Shown here: piece after piece, positions 48,473-61,024 of the stretch | Numbering within the stretch: the first letter of the stretch is position 1 | Layout of the letters: each line of letters begins with the position of its first letter | Source: Litoditis marina | Taxonomy: Eukaryota; Nematoda; Chromadorea; Rhabditida; Rhabditidae | Assembly: GCA_964036275.1 (NCBI GenBank) | Contig: OZ038433.1 | Coordinates: 26,705,485-26,769,484 of the forward strand | Direction: 5' to 3' | DNA length: 64,000 bases | Position numbers and translations under genes: made by a program | Notes under the pieces: generated by a model | What the model saw: the letters and a program-made list of their open reading frames with translations, nothing else | The model's database searches: none | What the model was told of the DNA's origin: nothing

Positions 48473-49517
48473 TTACCGTAGCTGGTTATTGTTCAGACTT
48501 CTAATTCCTTGAAAAAGAGAAAGTGGCAGAATTTTTCCAAGACCAAACTTATGTCTGATGGAAGGATATGAATGTAAGACGCGAAATATTCGATTAGCTA
48601 CTATACGTATAGGCCATTTATTACAAATAAAAAATTTAGCTAGTTGTAATACTCTTTCTTCAAAATCTTTATATTCACAGCAAGCTCTAGCAAAACGAGT
48701 AAGTTCACCAGTTATAGTATTAAGTCCAGCTTTAGTGTCTATGTTGGATAAGAAGTGTGGATATCGTAATACACTGAATTTATACAAATCTGTTTTGTTG
48801 AATAATGAAGTATGCAATGTATTTTGCTTGACTTCTATGTACAAATCTAGAAAGTCACAATTCAGTTGAATATCTGCAGTTGGTTCCAGATTGAGAGAAG
48901 GATCATATATGTTGTGTATGTTATTTTTGAATTCCTGACAGTACTTTGATACATGTAGAACATCATCTATATATCTAAAGCTATTGTTAAATTTCTTGGC
49001 TATATGATTTCCTTCACTAGATATAAGACCCTTCATGAATTTATATTCCATGTAGGACAATGTCAAGTCAGCTATTTGTGGTGAACAATTTGCACCTTGG
49101 GGAATACCATACTTTTGCTGATATATTTCACCGCTATATGTAATATAACTATTATCTAATAACGAACATATCATGTAAAAGACTTCATTAATCGTAAAAT
49201 GCAGTCCCCTGCTATTGTTGTTTGATGAGTAGGTGCAAAAATTACCTTTCAGGTTGATATAATTATGGTTTCTCATAACTAGCTGCAGTAGCCCCATCAT
49301 GTTTGCCTTTATCACACTGTGTGGTAAATTGGTGAACAAACTTGTGAAATCTGCAGAGAATATTCTGGTATCTACATCTTTCATTCTGGCCATATTCATT
49401 CTGGCCATATCATTCTGGCCATATCATCTACAACAGTAATGCTATTGTCTATGGCCCAAAAATGTTTAACACCGGTTCTTTCATAAATAACATTACACAT
49501 ATTTTGAAATGATTTCT
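48473..49517 (-). pseudogene. Penelope-like reverse transcriptase fragment, frameshifted
   Basis: The main open frame runs from 49408 to the TAA at 48473 (311 codons). It carries an RT palm: FSADFTSLFTNLPH (first catalytic Asp), YGIPQGANCSPQIADL (finger/palm), FRYIDDVLH (catalytic DD box) and CDFLDLYIEV. The IPQG..CSP..AD and RYIDD...FLDL pattern suits Penelope-like or related non-LTR RTs; I cannot place it further. Upstream residues (VIYERTGVKHFWAIDNS) continue in another frame to the gap at 49518. A 12-base block (ATGGCCAGAATG) occurs three times at about 49385-49425 and the extra copies add 29 nt, shifting the frame. No endonuclease domain is visible, so the copy is broken. Confidence 0.7.
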
Positions 49518-49717
49518 NNNNNNNNNNNNNNNNNNNNNNNNNNNNNNNNNNNNNNNNNNNNNNNNNNNNNNNNNNNNNNNNNNNNNNNNNNNNNNNNNNN
49601 NNNNNNNNNNNNNNNNNNNNNNNNNNNNNNNNNNNNNNNNNNNNNNNNNNNNNNNNNNNNNNNNNNNNNNNNNNNNNNNNNNNNNNNNNNNNNNNNNNNN
49701 NNNNNNNNNNNNNNNNN
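49518..49717. other. Assembly gap of 200 N
   Basis: Exactly 200 N inside the reverse transcriptase remnant; hides its N-terminal part. Confidence 0.95.
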
Positions 49718-49820
49718 GATTTGGGTGTAGTTTTTATTTTAGTGTTAATCACCCCATTTAAATTACCTTATTAGGTCCTTGATGAAATAATGCGGTGAAC
49801 GGATAATTATAACAACCGAG

Positions 49821-52800
49821 TCAGGTTATACTAGCTGATAGAGGAAGTTCATAAAAACTCGCACCAGCGGCTGTCATTGCAGAAGCACCTCCGGCACTTG
49901 TCATTTGAGATTGGCCGGCCACTTTGCTGACGGCGCTCATATTAGAACCTACAAGTATTCAAGGTATCTTTCACCACAATAAAATGAGAGTCCAAGCAGA
50001 ACTAACGTATGGTTCCGAATTTACTTTGAAATACATATTCGTTCACTCTGCTCTAATTCGTCATTTAACTCAATGCTATCCGTTGCAAATGCTCACTTCG
50101 TGATACTGTCATGTACTTTTCCTGATTGTTCATTGTTCTTACCTTTTTTGAAACAGAGTGCTGGATCTAGTTTATTTTAATTAATATAGCATGATACTGT
50201 TTTCATGGAAAATATTATAGTAATTCAACATTGAAATCCAATAGGGTTGTTAATTAAATGGAACGCTCCAAGTTTTGAGTTGGACTTGACTTGGAAACCT
50301 TTGAATAGGGTACACATATATCATTCCTAAAGCCTACCAGCAGCTGTCATGGCAGACGCGCCTCCGGCAGTACTCATTTGAGATTGACCTCCCATTTTGC
50401 TCGCAGTAGTCATGGTTGAACCTGCAAACCAACAAGAATTCAATTGACCGATTCGAGAAATAACTTCACGTCCCAGCGTGATTATTATGACACCACTTTA
50501 CGATAATTTTAAGTCACTGTCGGAGACTACTTGCTGAAGTCATTGAAATGCTCCGTTCACTTCACTAATAGCTGTCATAGATGAGAAATCAAAAAGAGTA
50601 GATTCCACTGTCAGTCTGATTAATGTATTTTGGTTAGACTACATAAATTACACTGATTAATCTACAAGGGAAGATGATTTGAGTTAAAGTGAACCTCGTC
50701 AAAAAAAGAGTCGAACTAAAACGTTTGATCCTACTCTTTTAGACAGTCGTACGCTGGAAAGCTCGGCGGGTGAAAATATGAGTAAGTGAACCGGAATCAG
50801 GAGTGTTCTCGAAGGTGAATCGTAGTATTAACTATGAAAAATGGTGGAGTATGTTTGAAAACGACATTATTTCGAATGTTTAGGAAACTTTCTAACTTGA
50901 GATCGACTTGAGTTAAAATTATTTAAGTGGAGAAATTGAATGTTTTCATAAATTCATAAATTCATAAATTTCATAAATTTTGAGGCTTAGAAATGGCTAC
51001 CTGCTGAAGTCATAGTTGAGGCTCCACCTGCTGAGCTCATTTGAGATTGAGATACTCCGTTCAACTTACTCACAGCAGTCAGAGTGGAACCTGCAAGTGA
51101 CCAACTCAATGTAACTCTTACAGCAATTCAGAGTCATTATGATATTTTAATGAACCATTTCTCATCTGATTATCATGAAATATTTAGTTGAAAATTGAAC
51201 ATATCATATAATACTGACACTAAAATGATCAGGGACAATCTGCTCAGCTTTGTGAAATGAAAGTATACCACTAAAATGTTCACTGAAACGTCATTGACTT
51301 CCTTTGTTTTTTTCCGTAATAACTTATGCGGAATTCTGTTTTGTTTTCGATATGACCTACCTGTTCCATTCATGGTTGAAGTACCCCCACCGGCGCCGCT
51401 CATTGCAGACTGACCCCCCATGGCCGACACGCCACTCAATTTGCTGGTTGCCGTCATGGTGGAACCTCAATTAACATGATAAATGCAATTGAAGTAAGCG
51501 AAATATATCTAACTATAGCAAGGTAATTTTTCAAGACACCATGTGTGAATGTTGCACCGAAGGATTTTGTTTTGATTTATAAGATTCCAGTTCATGATGT
51601 TACTCGGGATATTCCATGGTTTATACTATATTATTTATCACAAGCGCGCTGTCTCAATTGAAGTCAATGAGTAAAAACACTTCTAATTGCAATAACCGAA
51701 AAATGAACGTGGGTCTAAAACGAAATTACCTTCAATTAATGAGAAAACTAACTTCGTTCGTGTGTTTCAATTCATATATTTTGTGATAATTCGCTCATGA
51801 ATCTAGGTTGTGATTGGACTAATTCCGAAAAAGTTGAACATCTACCTACGCCCGGTGTTGTTGTCATGGTCGACGCACCACCTCCTGGGGCCGGGTTCAT
51901 GGCGGAAGCACTACCCGGACCTTTTCTCATGGTTGAAGCTGCACCAGGAGCGGGAGAGAATGAAGACGCACCCCCAGCAACTGCGGTTGTAGTTGAAGCT
52001 GCACCAGGAGCTGGAGAAAACGTAGAGCCACCACCACCGGCAACGGCGGTCGTGGTGGAGACACCGCCGGGGTTCACGTTAGCTGCATTGGACATCTTGC
52101 TCGCAGCCATGGTTGAGCCTGTATGTACACAGATTGGTAAGAGAATACTCAATGACTTGTACTAAGTAAATTTTAGTGGTTACTTGACCCTGTTAGTTTA
52201 ATTTCAACTAGGTTGACACAGTTAGTTCTCCAAATATGTGATCTCACGTAGAAAATTTTGATTCCAGATATACGAATTGAACTTCACCAGATATAAAAAG
52301 TTATAGAATTTACACATTATTTTGTTTGTCATAAATGAACGTTCCAAATTGACGTCACACACGTATTGAGATAGTGTTTTGAATGAAATTTTTAATCGTT
52401 TGAGAAAAACTAACCTGGGGCTCTCACCACGGATGCATTAGCGTTTGGAACAGAAAAGTACTGTGACTGCGAGGGAAAAGCTCCAGAAGAAACGTAAGTC
52501 GAGCCACCAGGCCCGGGAGCGACTGCCGTGCTGACCGGTCTAGTGGCAGTCTGGCCACCTCCTGCAGAAAAATACTGCGATTGCGAGGAGAGAACTGCAG
52601 GTACTGGAACGTGAGCTGAGGCACCAGGAATGGGGGCGCCAGCCGCACTGACCGGCTTCACTGCTGACGGAGCACCACCTGCAGAAGTGTACTTTGACTG
52701 CGAAAAAGCTCCAGAAGGCTGAACATGAACTGACGCCCCGGTCGCTCCAGAAGGTTGAACGTGAGCTGAGGCACCAGGCGCAGGAGCGCCAGCCGCACTG

Positions 52801-53162
52801 ACCGGCTTCACTGCTGACGGAGCACCACCTGCAGAAGCGTACTTCGACTGCGGAAAAGCTCCAGAAGGCTGAACATGAACTGACGCCCCCGTTGCTCCAG
52901 AAGGTTGCACGTGAGCTGAGGCACCAGGCGCAGGAGCGCCAGCCGCACTGACCGGCTTCACTGCTGACGGAGCACCACCGGCAGAAGTGTACTTCGACTG
53001 CGAGAAAGCTCCAGAAGGCTGAACATGAACTGAGGCACCAGGAGCAGGAGCACCAGCCGCGCTGACCGGCTTAACTGCGGACTGTCCACCTCCTCCAATA
53101 CCAGCGTCGATGTAGGTAGACTGTGCTCCACCGGGATCGGAACCAATGTAAACCGATCGCAT
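49821..53162 (-). CDS. Gly/Ala/Ser/Pro-rich repeat protein built of phase-1 cassette exons
   Basis: Family not recognised. Minus-strand exons 53162-52415, 52118-51846, 51465-51361, 51090-51001, 50421-50338 and 49948-49821 (TGA) join in phase to 475 residues. The four internal exons (273, 105, 90 and 84 nt) all start and end in phase 1. The three shortest encode one module each, of the form (G)STMTxxSK...QSQMSTAGGASAMTAA(G). Exon 1 holds five ~45-residue repeats around SAVKPVSAAGAPAPGAS, HVQPSGA and FSQSKYTSAGG. The ATG is chosen because no AG lies between it and the upstream in-frame stop; the N-terminus (MRSVYIGSDPGGAQSTY) is not a signal peptide. Composition predicts a disordered, possibly structural protein. 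The last exon could instead splice at GTGCGA (49864) to exons not seen. Confidence 0.65.
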
Positions 53163-53636
53163 CCCAATTAGAAACGGCGAGTAGATGAGATTTCAAAATG
53201 AGAATGAGCCACCCAAGCTTCGTATATAGCCTCCAAAAACCGTCGCCAAACACGTTCAAACGACAGTGTTTTCGTGTTGACCAATGTGAACAAATAAAAT
53301 CGTGTATTTGCTTGATAATCATGAGCATAATTATTTTCATGAGTATTTGCTTCGAGACCACAAACAAAGTTATTATGAAATGGGAAGCTACATTTCTGTT
53401 CATGAATTGAAAACCGGAAAGTTTCTACGGTTGAGCAAATTCTAAACCCCAAATATTCATGTTTGTGAATCTGAATTCTTCTCACCCTTCTCGGTCAGTT
53501 ATCATTTTTTGCATTTTTTTCTAAAACAGCTCATGTTCATTTATAATCTTTGTTCTCGAATGAATTTCTCTTTCTTTGGCTCGGGCTAAGCCTGAACCAA
53601 AAAACTGGTACGTATGGATCTGGGAATGCATCGATG
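53163..53636. other. Upstream region of the Gly/Ala/Ser-rich gene
   Basis: Probable 5' UTR and promoter side of the minus-strand gene. A TATAAAT on the minus strand near 53540 is the only TATA-like motif I saw, about 380 nt from the ATG; not convincing as a core promoter. Confidence 0.3.
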
Positions 53637-55017
53637 TGTTCGATTGATTTTGATACAGGTCAAGGTCAGGCTCAATCAAGAAATAGAAATCTCAGGCAGA
53701 AATCAATGAAAATAGCAGATAAAACTCTATTGTTGTTTTATTATTAATAACGTCGAGTTTAAGTGTGCTAAACGCAAACAAAAGTCTTATGAAATAATTG
53801 TTCATATATTACTCAATCGCAATGTCCGTCATCATTATTTCGTGTGCACTGGCTGTTTTCATGATGTGGTTCACATTTAGTTTCGAGATTCTGTGGGTTT
53901 TTTTTTAAACTTTTTCTTCAACTCCTAGCGCCCTTTTGACGCTAACAACACCATCACACAACACTCAGTGATACGGGAAAAATTAAGCTCGTATTGTATT
54001 GTATTATATTCCAAATACGTGCTTCAACATTGCGGCACTTTGATCCCTTCATGCGTCTCTCTCTGTGCCAGTCTTGTCCTCGTATTTTAGATTTGAGAGC
54101 AGAGAAATAGCATATGTTCAAGGAGTCGCAGGTTGTGACCTAGAGTCCGCGATATTCCTGAATACGGTATCTTGGTCAGTGTGCATTGACACGTCTCGTG
54201 AAAAAGCTGACCACCTGTGATGAGTTTTGCTCTATACCCGGACATCTGAACGATAAATAGTGAATAGAAAAACACACTCGGGCTCGAACGGGAAAATCTC
54301 CAATCTAGGCGAGACAAAAAATATTTCTGCTCTCCGTGGACATCTGATAGTTTGGAAATGGGTAGGTTAGAAAGTGGTTTGTAGTTCAATCAGTTCTCAC
54401 AGCAGAAGCAATGAACAACGACCCAAACATTCAACATTTTTCTTCCCACATCAACAGTTAGTCCGAGCATGCACATCATTATTCTGCAAACAGAGTTATT
54501 CATATTCATTTCATCAGTTCGCGAATAGAAACGTAATGAGTGTTAAAGAGACCATTTCCCTATAATCTGAAATTTTTGAACCTGAAGAAACGTATTCTAA
54601 TGTGTTTCAATAGTCATCAACAACCTCAGAAGTTCAAAATAAGAACGAATTGTCTAATGCAATTGAATACATACCCGAACTTTAACATTTTCACTGTGAC
54701 GCTCTCGAGCTCGGTTAATTAGTTATTTAATGAATTTGACTTTTGCACCCATTTTTTGCATCCTGATAGGCTTTGAGACGTATTTAGATAGTTTTTGTAT
54801 TTCTATCTCCATTTTCTTGATTTTTTGTACGTAACTCGTTCTCGGTGTACTTTAATTATCTCGGTTCTATGAGAAAACAGAGCAAGACGGAAATGAACAA
54901 AATATATGTTCTTGACCAGGTTTTCAAGCTCTATAAGATGGAACTGCTAGCGCGAAGATCAAAATTAGAGAGAAATGGTCTCTTTAACTTATGAAACGTA
55001 ACGAGGAATGAAACGAG
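53637..55017 (+). repeat. 1.37-kb duplicated segment, copy 1
   Basis: Nearly identical to 57507-58880 in the same orientation. Both start TGTTCGATT(G/A)ATTTTGATAC and end AACGAGGAATGAAACG. A diverged reverse-oriented relative lies at about 61025-61560. Confidence 0.9.
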
Positions 55018-55079
55018 GAACGTCCCTCGTCACTCGTCCCTCGTCCCTCGTCCCTCCTCCCTCACGGAATTCTGTCCGC

Positions 55080-56350
55080 ATCGTAGTGGAAAAACTACTG
55101 AACCAATTTGGCTGAAATTCGAAACATCTATTCTATGGCAAAAGTTAGCTCGTCGCGCCAAGTATGAAATGTATATATAATCTCTGGCGCCGGGCGCGGG
55201 CGCCAATAGGCGCCAAAAACCACTATTGGAAAACTACCGAACCGATTTAGCTGAAATTCGAAAAATGATTTCTAATGCAAAATTTAGCCCGTTGCGCCAA
55301 ATATGACATGTATAGCCCCTCATTGGCGCCGGGCGCGGGCGCCAATAAGCGCCAAAAACCACTATTGGAAAAACTACCGAACCGATTCAGCTGAAATTTG
55401 AAACATGAGTTATAATGCAAGAGTTTGCCCGTCGCACCAAGTATGAGATATATAGCTCCTCATTGACGCCGAGCGCGGGCGCCAATAGGCGCCAAAAACC
55501 ACTTTTGGAAAAACTACCGAACCGATTTAGCTGAAATTTGAAACATGAGTTATAATGCAAAAGTTAGCCCGTCGCGCCAAATATGAGATGAAGACATCAT
55601 CATTGGCGCCCGGCGCTGGCGCCAATAGGCGCCAAAAAAGGCAAAACACTATTTATCGTCAACTAAAATGTTGAACACTAATAGAAATTGAATAATTTGG
55701 TGAAAAGTGTGTAAGTCTTTTTCCAAAACTGAAATTTTTCTTCTGGCGCTCGGACCAAGCGCCAAATGGTGCTAAAACCCAAACTCACGACAGCTTCTAT
55801 GGAATCGTCTGAAATTCGGTACACTAAATAACTATCACATGGCAAGTAAGATGCTCAATCTGAAAATCAAAAAAAGTTCTGTTGGCACTGTGCGCTGGCG
55901 CCAATTGGCGCCAAAGTTGGAAAAATATCAGGTATCGTCAATCAAACTGTTTCAAGTTGACAAATATTGAATATTCCAATGTGAAATATAGATCCACAAA
56001 ATCAAAATCGAATTGCATCTTCTGGCTCGGAACAGACGCCAAATGGCGCCAAAACAAAAACACACGAAACTGACAGTTGAATAGTTTGAATATTGCTCCA
56101 ATTAGTAATTGACACATGTAGTGTGTGCTGGTAGCTCAACAATCTAGAGAATTTCGTTTCGTTGTGGCGCCAGACGCGTGTGCCAATTGGCGCTGGAACG
56201 AAAAAAACAAGAAAGTTTCAACATGAAGGTTTTTGGTGTGGTATTGGAAATAATGGCTATATTAGAAGTGATTTGGTGTCTCTAATTGTAGATTTGTCAA
56301 TGGCGCCAATCCCGTTTGCTTATCGCCGCTAAAAGCGGTGTACATGTCAA
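55080..56350 (+). repeat. ~140-bp tandem repeat with GGCGCC motifs
   Basis: Units contain AAAACTACCGAACCGATTTA and end with a GGCGCCGGGCGCGGGCGCC-like block; this block recurs at about 55186, 55325, 55465 and 55605. Further units to 56350 are increasingly diverged (for example ACAGACGCCAAATGGCGCC near 56040). Confidence 0.85.
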
Positions 56351-56553
56351 TCGGAACGTTAAGCGTGTTTGTTCAGTTGTTGATAGTCATAGAGCCAGTA
56401 ACTAGCGTTATATTACAACACCAGCAATTTTATGGTCTGCATTCGGCTTCGTGCACACACAAAACTGAGATTTCCATAATAATATATTGAGTTCACAATA
56501 TCCACTCTGTGAAAAATAAAAAAGTTGTGGGAGTACAACTAGCAAAAAGAGAA

Positions 56554-56928
56554 CAATTAGTAAAAAGTGGGGGAACCAACAAATGTGTGAGTTGTGTTTG
56601 GTTTGACCTCTATATCAGCAAAAAGTGAACGATACGAATTGCTGTGATACTGTAGCAGAAGTATTCTGCAGAAATAGAACAATACCAATGTTGCACAGTG
56701 GTTCACAACGCACGCATGTCATTGAAGTACACATGAAATACCCTTCGGAAATTTCCGAAATGTTATGCGGGTTTCGTGAACCACTGTGCAACATTGGTAT
56801 TGTTCTATTTCTGCAGAATACTTCTGCTACAGTATCACAGATATTCGTATCGTTCACTTTTTGCTGATATAGAGGTCAAACCAAACACAACTCACACATT
56901 TGTTGGTTCCTCCACTTTTTACTAATTG
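56554..56928. mobile_element. Foldback element with ~150-bp arms
   Basis: Starts CAATTAGTAAAAAGTGGG and ends with the near-complement CCACTTTTTACTAATTG. Arms to 56704 and from 56779 are close complements, including CTGTAGCAGAAGTATTCTGC. The loop of ~75 bp includes a short palindrome TTCGGAAATTTCCGAA. Confidence 0.8.
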
Positions 56929-56929
56929 T

Positions 56930-57503
56930 CATGTACCTTGGCAAAAAAAGGGAGAGCCAGAATTTGATTGAACCACGAAGATACTCGCACAATGTTCATG
57001 TTCTGTCCCTTACCTCTAACTAATTACTCACTGTGCTACGGTTACAAGATAGCTGGAATGCAGTGGTTGGATGCCGTAAGGAGAACATGAAATTGATCAC
57101 GGAGTGAAAACCCAATTATCAATAGCCAACATTTAATAAAATCATACAGAAAATAAAGAAAACATTTGAAAGTGTCAACCAGTGTTGTTGAAAGGGATTT
57201 AACCGCTGTATATAGGTGATAGGCAGAGAATAAGATGGGAATCATTTCATGTCTCTATAACGTGGAACATATAATCTATCCGTATCACTTTTTTTGCATT
57301 GCTTGCCAACTCATTACTTATGTGAAGTAAGGCGGTATGGAGTATGGACGCTCTCTACAGTCTTCGTATTGGTGACCTCATTTCGTTTTTCCAAGTGAAG
57401 CTGTATGGACGACGCATGAGAGACAACCATTTAATGACCTTTTCACTTTTCCACGACCCCTTAAGACGACCATCCCAAAAATCGTCCATACAGGCGATCT
57501 CCC
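56930..57503 (+). repeat. 0.57-kb duplicated segment, copy 1
   Basis: Matches 60295-60866. Both start TCATGTAC..TTGGCAAAAAAA and end ATCGTCCATAC(A/C)GGCGATCTCC. Directly followed by the 57507-58880 repeat. Confidence 0.85.
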
Positions 57504-57506
57504 CTG

Positions 57507-58880
57507 TGTTCGATTAATTTTGATACAGGTCGGGCTCAATCGAGAAATAGAAATCTCAGACAGAAATCAATGAAAATAGCAGATAAAACTCTATTGTTGT
57601 TTTATTATTAATAACGTCGAGTTTAAGTGTGCTAAACGCAAACAAAAGTCTCATGAAATAATTGTTCATATATTACTCAATCGCAATGTCCGTCATCATT
57701 ATTTCGTGTGCACTGGCTGTTTTCATGATGTGGTTCACATTTAGTTTCGAGATTCTGTGAGGTTTTTTTTAAACTTTTTCTTCAACTCCTAGCGCCCTTT
57801 TGACGCTAACAACACCATCACACAACACTCAGTGATACGGGGAAAATTAAGCTCGTATTGTATTGTATTATATTCCAAATACGTGCTTCAACATTGCGGC
57901 ACTTTGATCCCTTCATGCGTCTCTCTCTGTGCCAGTCTTGTCCTCGTATTTTAGATTTGAGAGCAGAGAAATAGCATATGTTCAAGGAGTCGCAGGTTGT
58001 GACCTAGAGTCCGCGATATTCCTGAATACGGTATCTTGGTCAGTGTGCATTGACACGTCTCGTGAAAAAGCTGACCACCTGTGATGAGTTTTGCTCTATA
58101 CCCGGACATCTGAACGATAAATAGTGAATAGAAAAACACACTCGGGCTCGAACGGGAAAATCTCCAATCTAGGCGAGACAAAAAATATTTCTGCTCTCCG
58201 TGGACATCTGATAGTTTGGAAATGGGTAGGTTAGAAAGTGGTTTGTAGTTCAATCAGTTCTCACAGCAGAAGCAATGAACAACGACCCAAACATTCAACA
58301 TTTTTCTTCCCACATCAACAGTTAGTCCGAGCATGCACATCATTATTCTGCAAACAGAGTTATTCATATTCATTTCATCAGTTCGCGAATAGAAACGTAA
58401 TGAGTGTTAAAGAGACCATTTCCCTATAATCTGAAATTTTTGAACCTGAAGAAACGTATTCTAATGTGTTTCAATAGTCATCAACAACCTCAGAAGTTCA
58501 AAATAAGAACGAATTGTCTAATGCAATTGAATACATACCCGAACTTTAACATTTTCACTGTGACGCTCTCGAGCTCGGTTAATTAGTTATTTAATGAATT
58601 TGACTTTTGCACCCATTTTTTGCATCCTGATAGGCTTTGAGACGTATTTAGATAGTTTTTGTATTTCTATCTCCATTTTCTTGATTTTTTGTACGTAACT
58701 CGTTCTCGGTGTACTTTAATTATCTCGGTTCTATGAGAAAACAGAGCAAGACGGAAATGAACAAAATATATGTTCTTGACCAGGTTTTCAAGCTCTATAA
58801 GATGGAACTGCTAGCGCGAAGATCAAAATTAGAGAGAAATGGTCTCTTTAACTTATGAAACGTAACGAGGAATGAAACGT
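57507..58880 (+). repeat. 1.37-kb duplicated segment, copy 2
   Basis: Near-identical to 53637-55017. Its right flank turns into different sequence after GAATGAAACG, where copy 1 continues into CGTCCCTCGTC repeats. Confidence 0.9.
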
Positions 58881-59017
58881 AACGACGACAAGAAATAATG
58901 CATGTATCCGATTTGAATGAAATGAAGACAATGTGAGTTACTTGAGACAGAAAGAGAGAAAGAGTGTGTAATCGGTAAAGACGCAGACTGTTACTCATTG
59001 GGTTACACACCTATATT

Positions 59018-59674
59018 CACAAGGAGAAGGCCTGTCTGCACGAAGACAACCACACTTAATTGACAAATCGTGCAGACAGTAACACACCCTCACAAGGAGA
59101 AGGCCTGTCTGCACGGAGACAACCACACTTAATTGACAAATCGTGCCGACAGTAACACACCCTCACAAGGAGAAGGCCTGTCTGCACGGAGACAACCACA
59201 CTTAATTGACAAATCGTGCAGACAGTAACACACCCTCACAAGGAGAAGGCCTGTCTGCACGGAGACAACCACACTTAATTGACAAATCGTGCAGACAGTA
59301 ACACACCCTCACAAGGAGAAGGCCTGTCTGCACGGAGACAACCACACTTAATTGACAAATCGTGCAGACAGTAACACACCCTCACAAGGAGAAGGCCTGT
59401 TTGCACGGAGACAACCACACTTAATTGACAAATCGTGCAGAGAGTAACACACCCTCACAAGGAGAAGGCCTGTCTGCACGGAGACAACCACACTTAATTG
59501 ACAAATCGTGCAGACAGTAACACACCCTCACAAGGAGAAGGCCTGTCTGCACGGAGACAACCACACTTAATTGACAAATCGTGCAGACAGTAACACACCC
59601 TCACAAGGAGAAGGCCTGTCTGCACGGAGACAACCACACTTAATTGACAAATCGTGCAGACAGTTACAGCGAGC
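59018..59674 (+). repeat. 73-bp tandem repeat, nine copies, each with a hairpin
   Basis: Units start CACAAGGAGAAGGCCTGTCT at 59018, 59091, 59164, 59237, 59310, 59383, 59456, 59529 and 59602, an exact 73-bp period. Within a unit, CTGTCTGCACG pairs with CGTGCAGACAG around a ~26-bp loop. Very few substitutions (for example CTGTTTGCACG in unit six), so the array is young or homogenised. Confidence 0.95.
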
Positions 59675-60294
59675 CTGAACAGCGCAGACAGTTACACATC
59701 TAGCGGTCGCATAAATAGTACGCTTCGATAGTAAAAAGTGATTGTGCACCAACTCCATCCCAATAGGGAACGGGTGTACCATTGTTTGGACGATAACCCC
59801 TAATTTATATAATTTATCAGTGGTCAAAATAATTTATCAGTGGTTAACAATAACACAGGTAAAACATAAACATGTGAATGGAAGTTCACCGAAGCTTCCA
59901 CAGAACCAAGGCTAACACGAGTATCACACGGACACGGGTTACGGAAAAACACTACTTATCTATAGTTATTCGTTTCTATATGACTTTAACAGATAGTGTG
60001 TAATGTGTAAAAAACAAATGCAAAAAGAAACAGGCAACGTGAGCAGCGGAGATACCCTTTTCTACAACTCCTAAAATACTATTACATTCAAATTCTTGCA
60101 GAAGAGTGAGCATAAACAAAAGGAGAAGTACAATAGGAATGTTTATTTGGTAAAGTGTGGAATTTTGTTATTGTACCTTCACTAGTTTGAATACTTGCTC
60201 AGACATGCAGTTGAAGTAGTATTCTTTCACATTGGTCAACCATTCTAATAGATTTAAGTTAATGTGCTCAGTAAGAGATGTACCCAATACATTG
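59675..60294. other. Intergenic, no feature recognised
   Basis: AT-rich. A short direct repeat AATTTATCAGTGGT occurs at about 59813 and 59831. Confidence 0.4.
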
Positions 60295-60866
60295 TCATGT
60301 ACATTTGGCAAAAAAAGGGAGAGCCAGAATTTGATTGAACCACGAAGATACTCGCGCAATGTTCATGTTTTGTTCCTTACCTCTCACTAATTACTCACTG
60401 TGCTACGGTTACAAGATAGCTGGAATGCAGTGGTTGGATGCCGTAAGGAGAACATGTAATTGATCACGGAGTGAAAACCGAATTATCAATAGCCAACATT
60501 TAATAAAATCATACGGAAAATAAAGAAAACATTAAAAAATGTCAACCAGTGTTGTTGAAAGGGATTCAACCGCTGCATATAGGTGATAGGCAGAGAATAA
60601 GATGGGAATCATTTCATGTCTTTATAACGTGGAACATAAAATCTATCCGTATTATTTTTTTCTTGCATTGTTTGCTAACTCATTACTTATGTGAAGTAAG
60701 GCGGTATGGACGCTCTCTACAGTCTCCGTTTTGGTGACCTCATTTGGTTTTTCCAAGTGAAGCTGTATGGACGACGCATGAAAGACAACCATTTTAATGA
60801 CCTTTTCACTTTCCCACGACCCCTTAAGACGACCATCCCAAAAATCGTCCATACCGGCGATCTCCC
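60295..60866 (+). repeat. 0.57-kb duplicated segment, copy 2
   Basis: Copy of 56930-57503 with small differences. Confidence 0.85.
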
Positions 60867-61024
60867 GTAGGGAACACTTTTTAAACACTTTTAAACAAGT
60901 ATTATGCATCCTTTTTCGCCAGTTAGTTATGTGAAGGCAGACACGTTCTGCTTCTCATTACTCTTTTTTCTCGTCATGAAAAGCCATGTGCTATGTAACT
61001 AGTAGATAACATTTGTAAGTTCGC

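Noticed and set aside
51797..52165. Plus-strand 122-codon frame rich in Ala/Pro/Val
   Set aside because: Antisense shadow of the 273-nt exon of the minus-strand Gly/Ala/Ser-rich gene, which has correct splice sites and phase.
59018..59674. CRISPR-like array
   Set aside because: The whole 73-bp unit is repeated with no variable spacers, in an intron-bearing animal genome; it is a tandem repeat.
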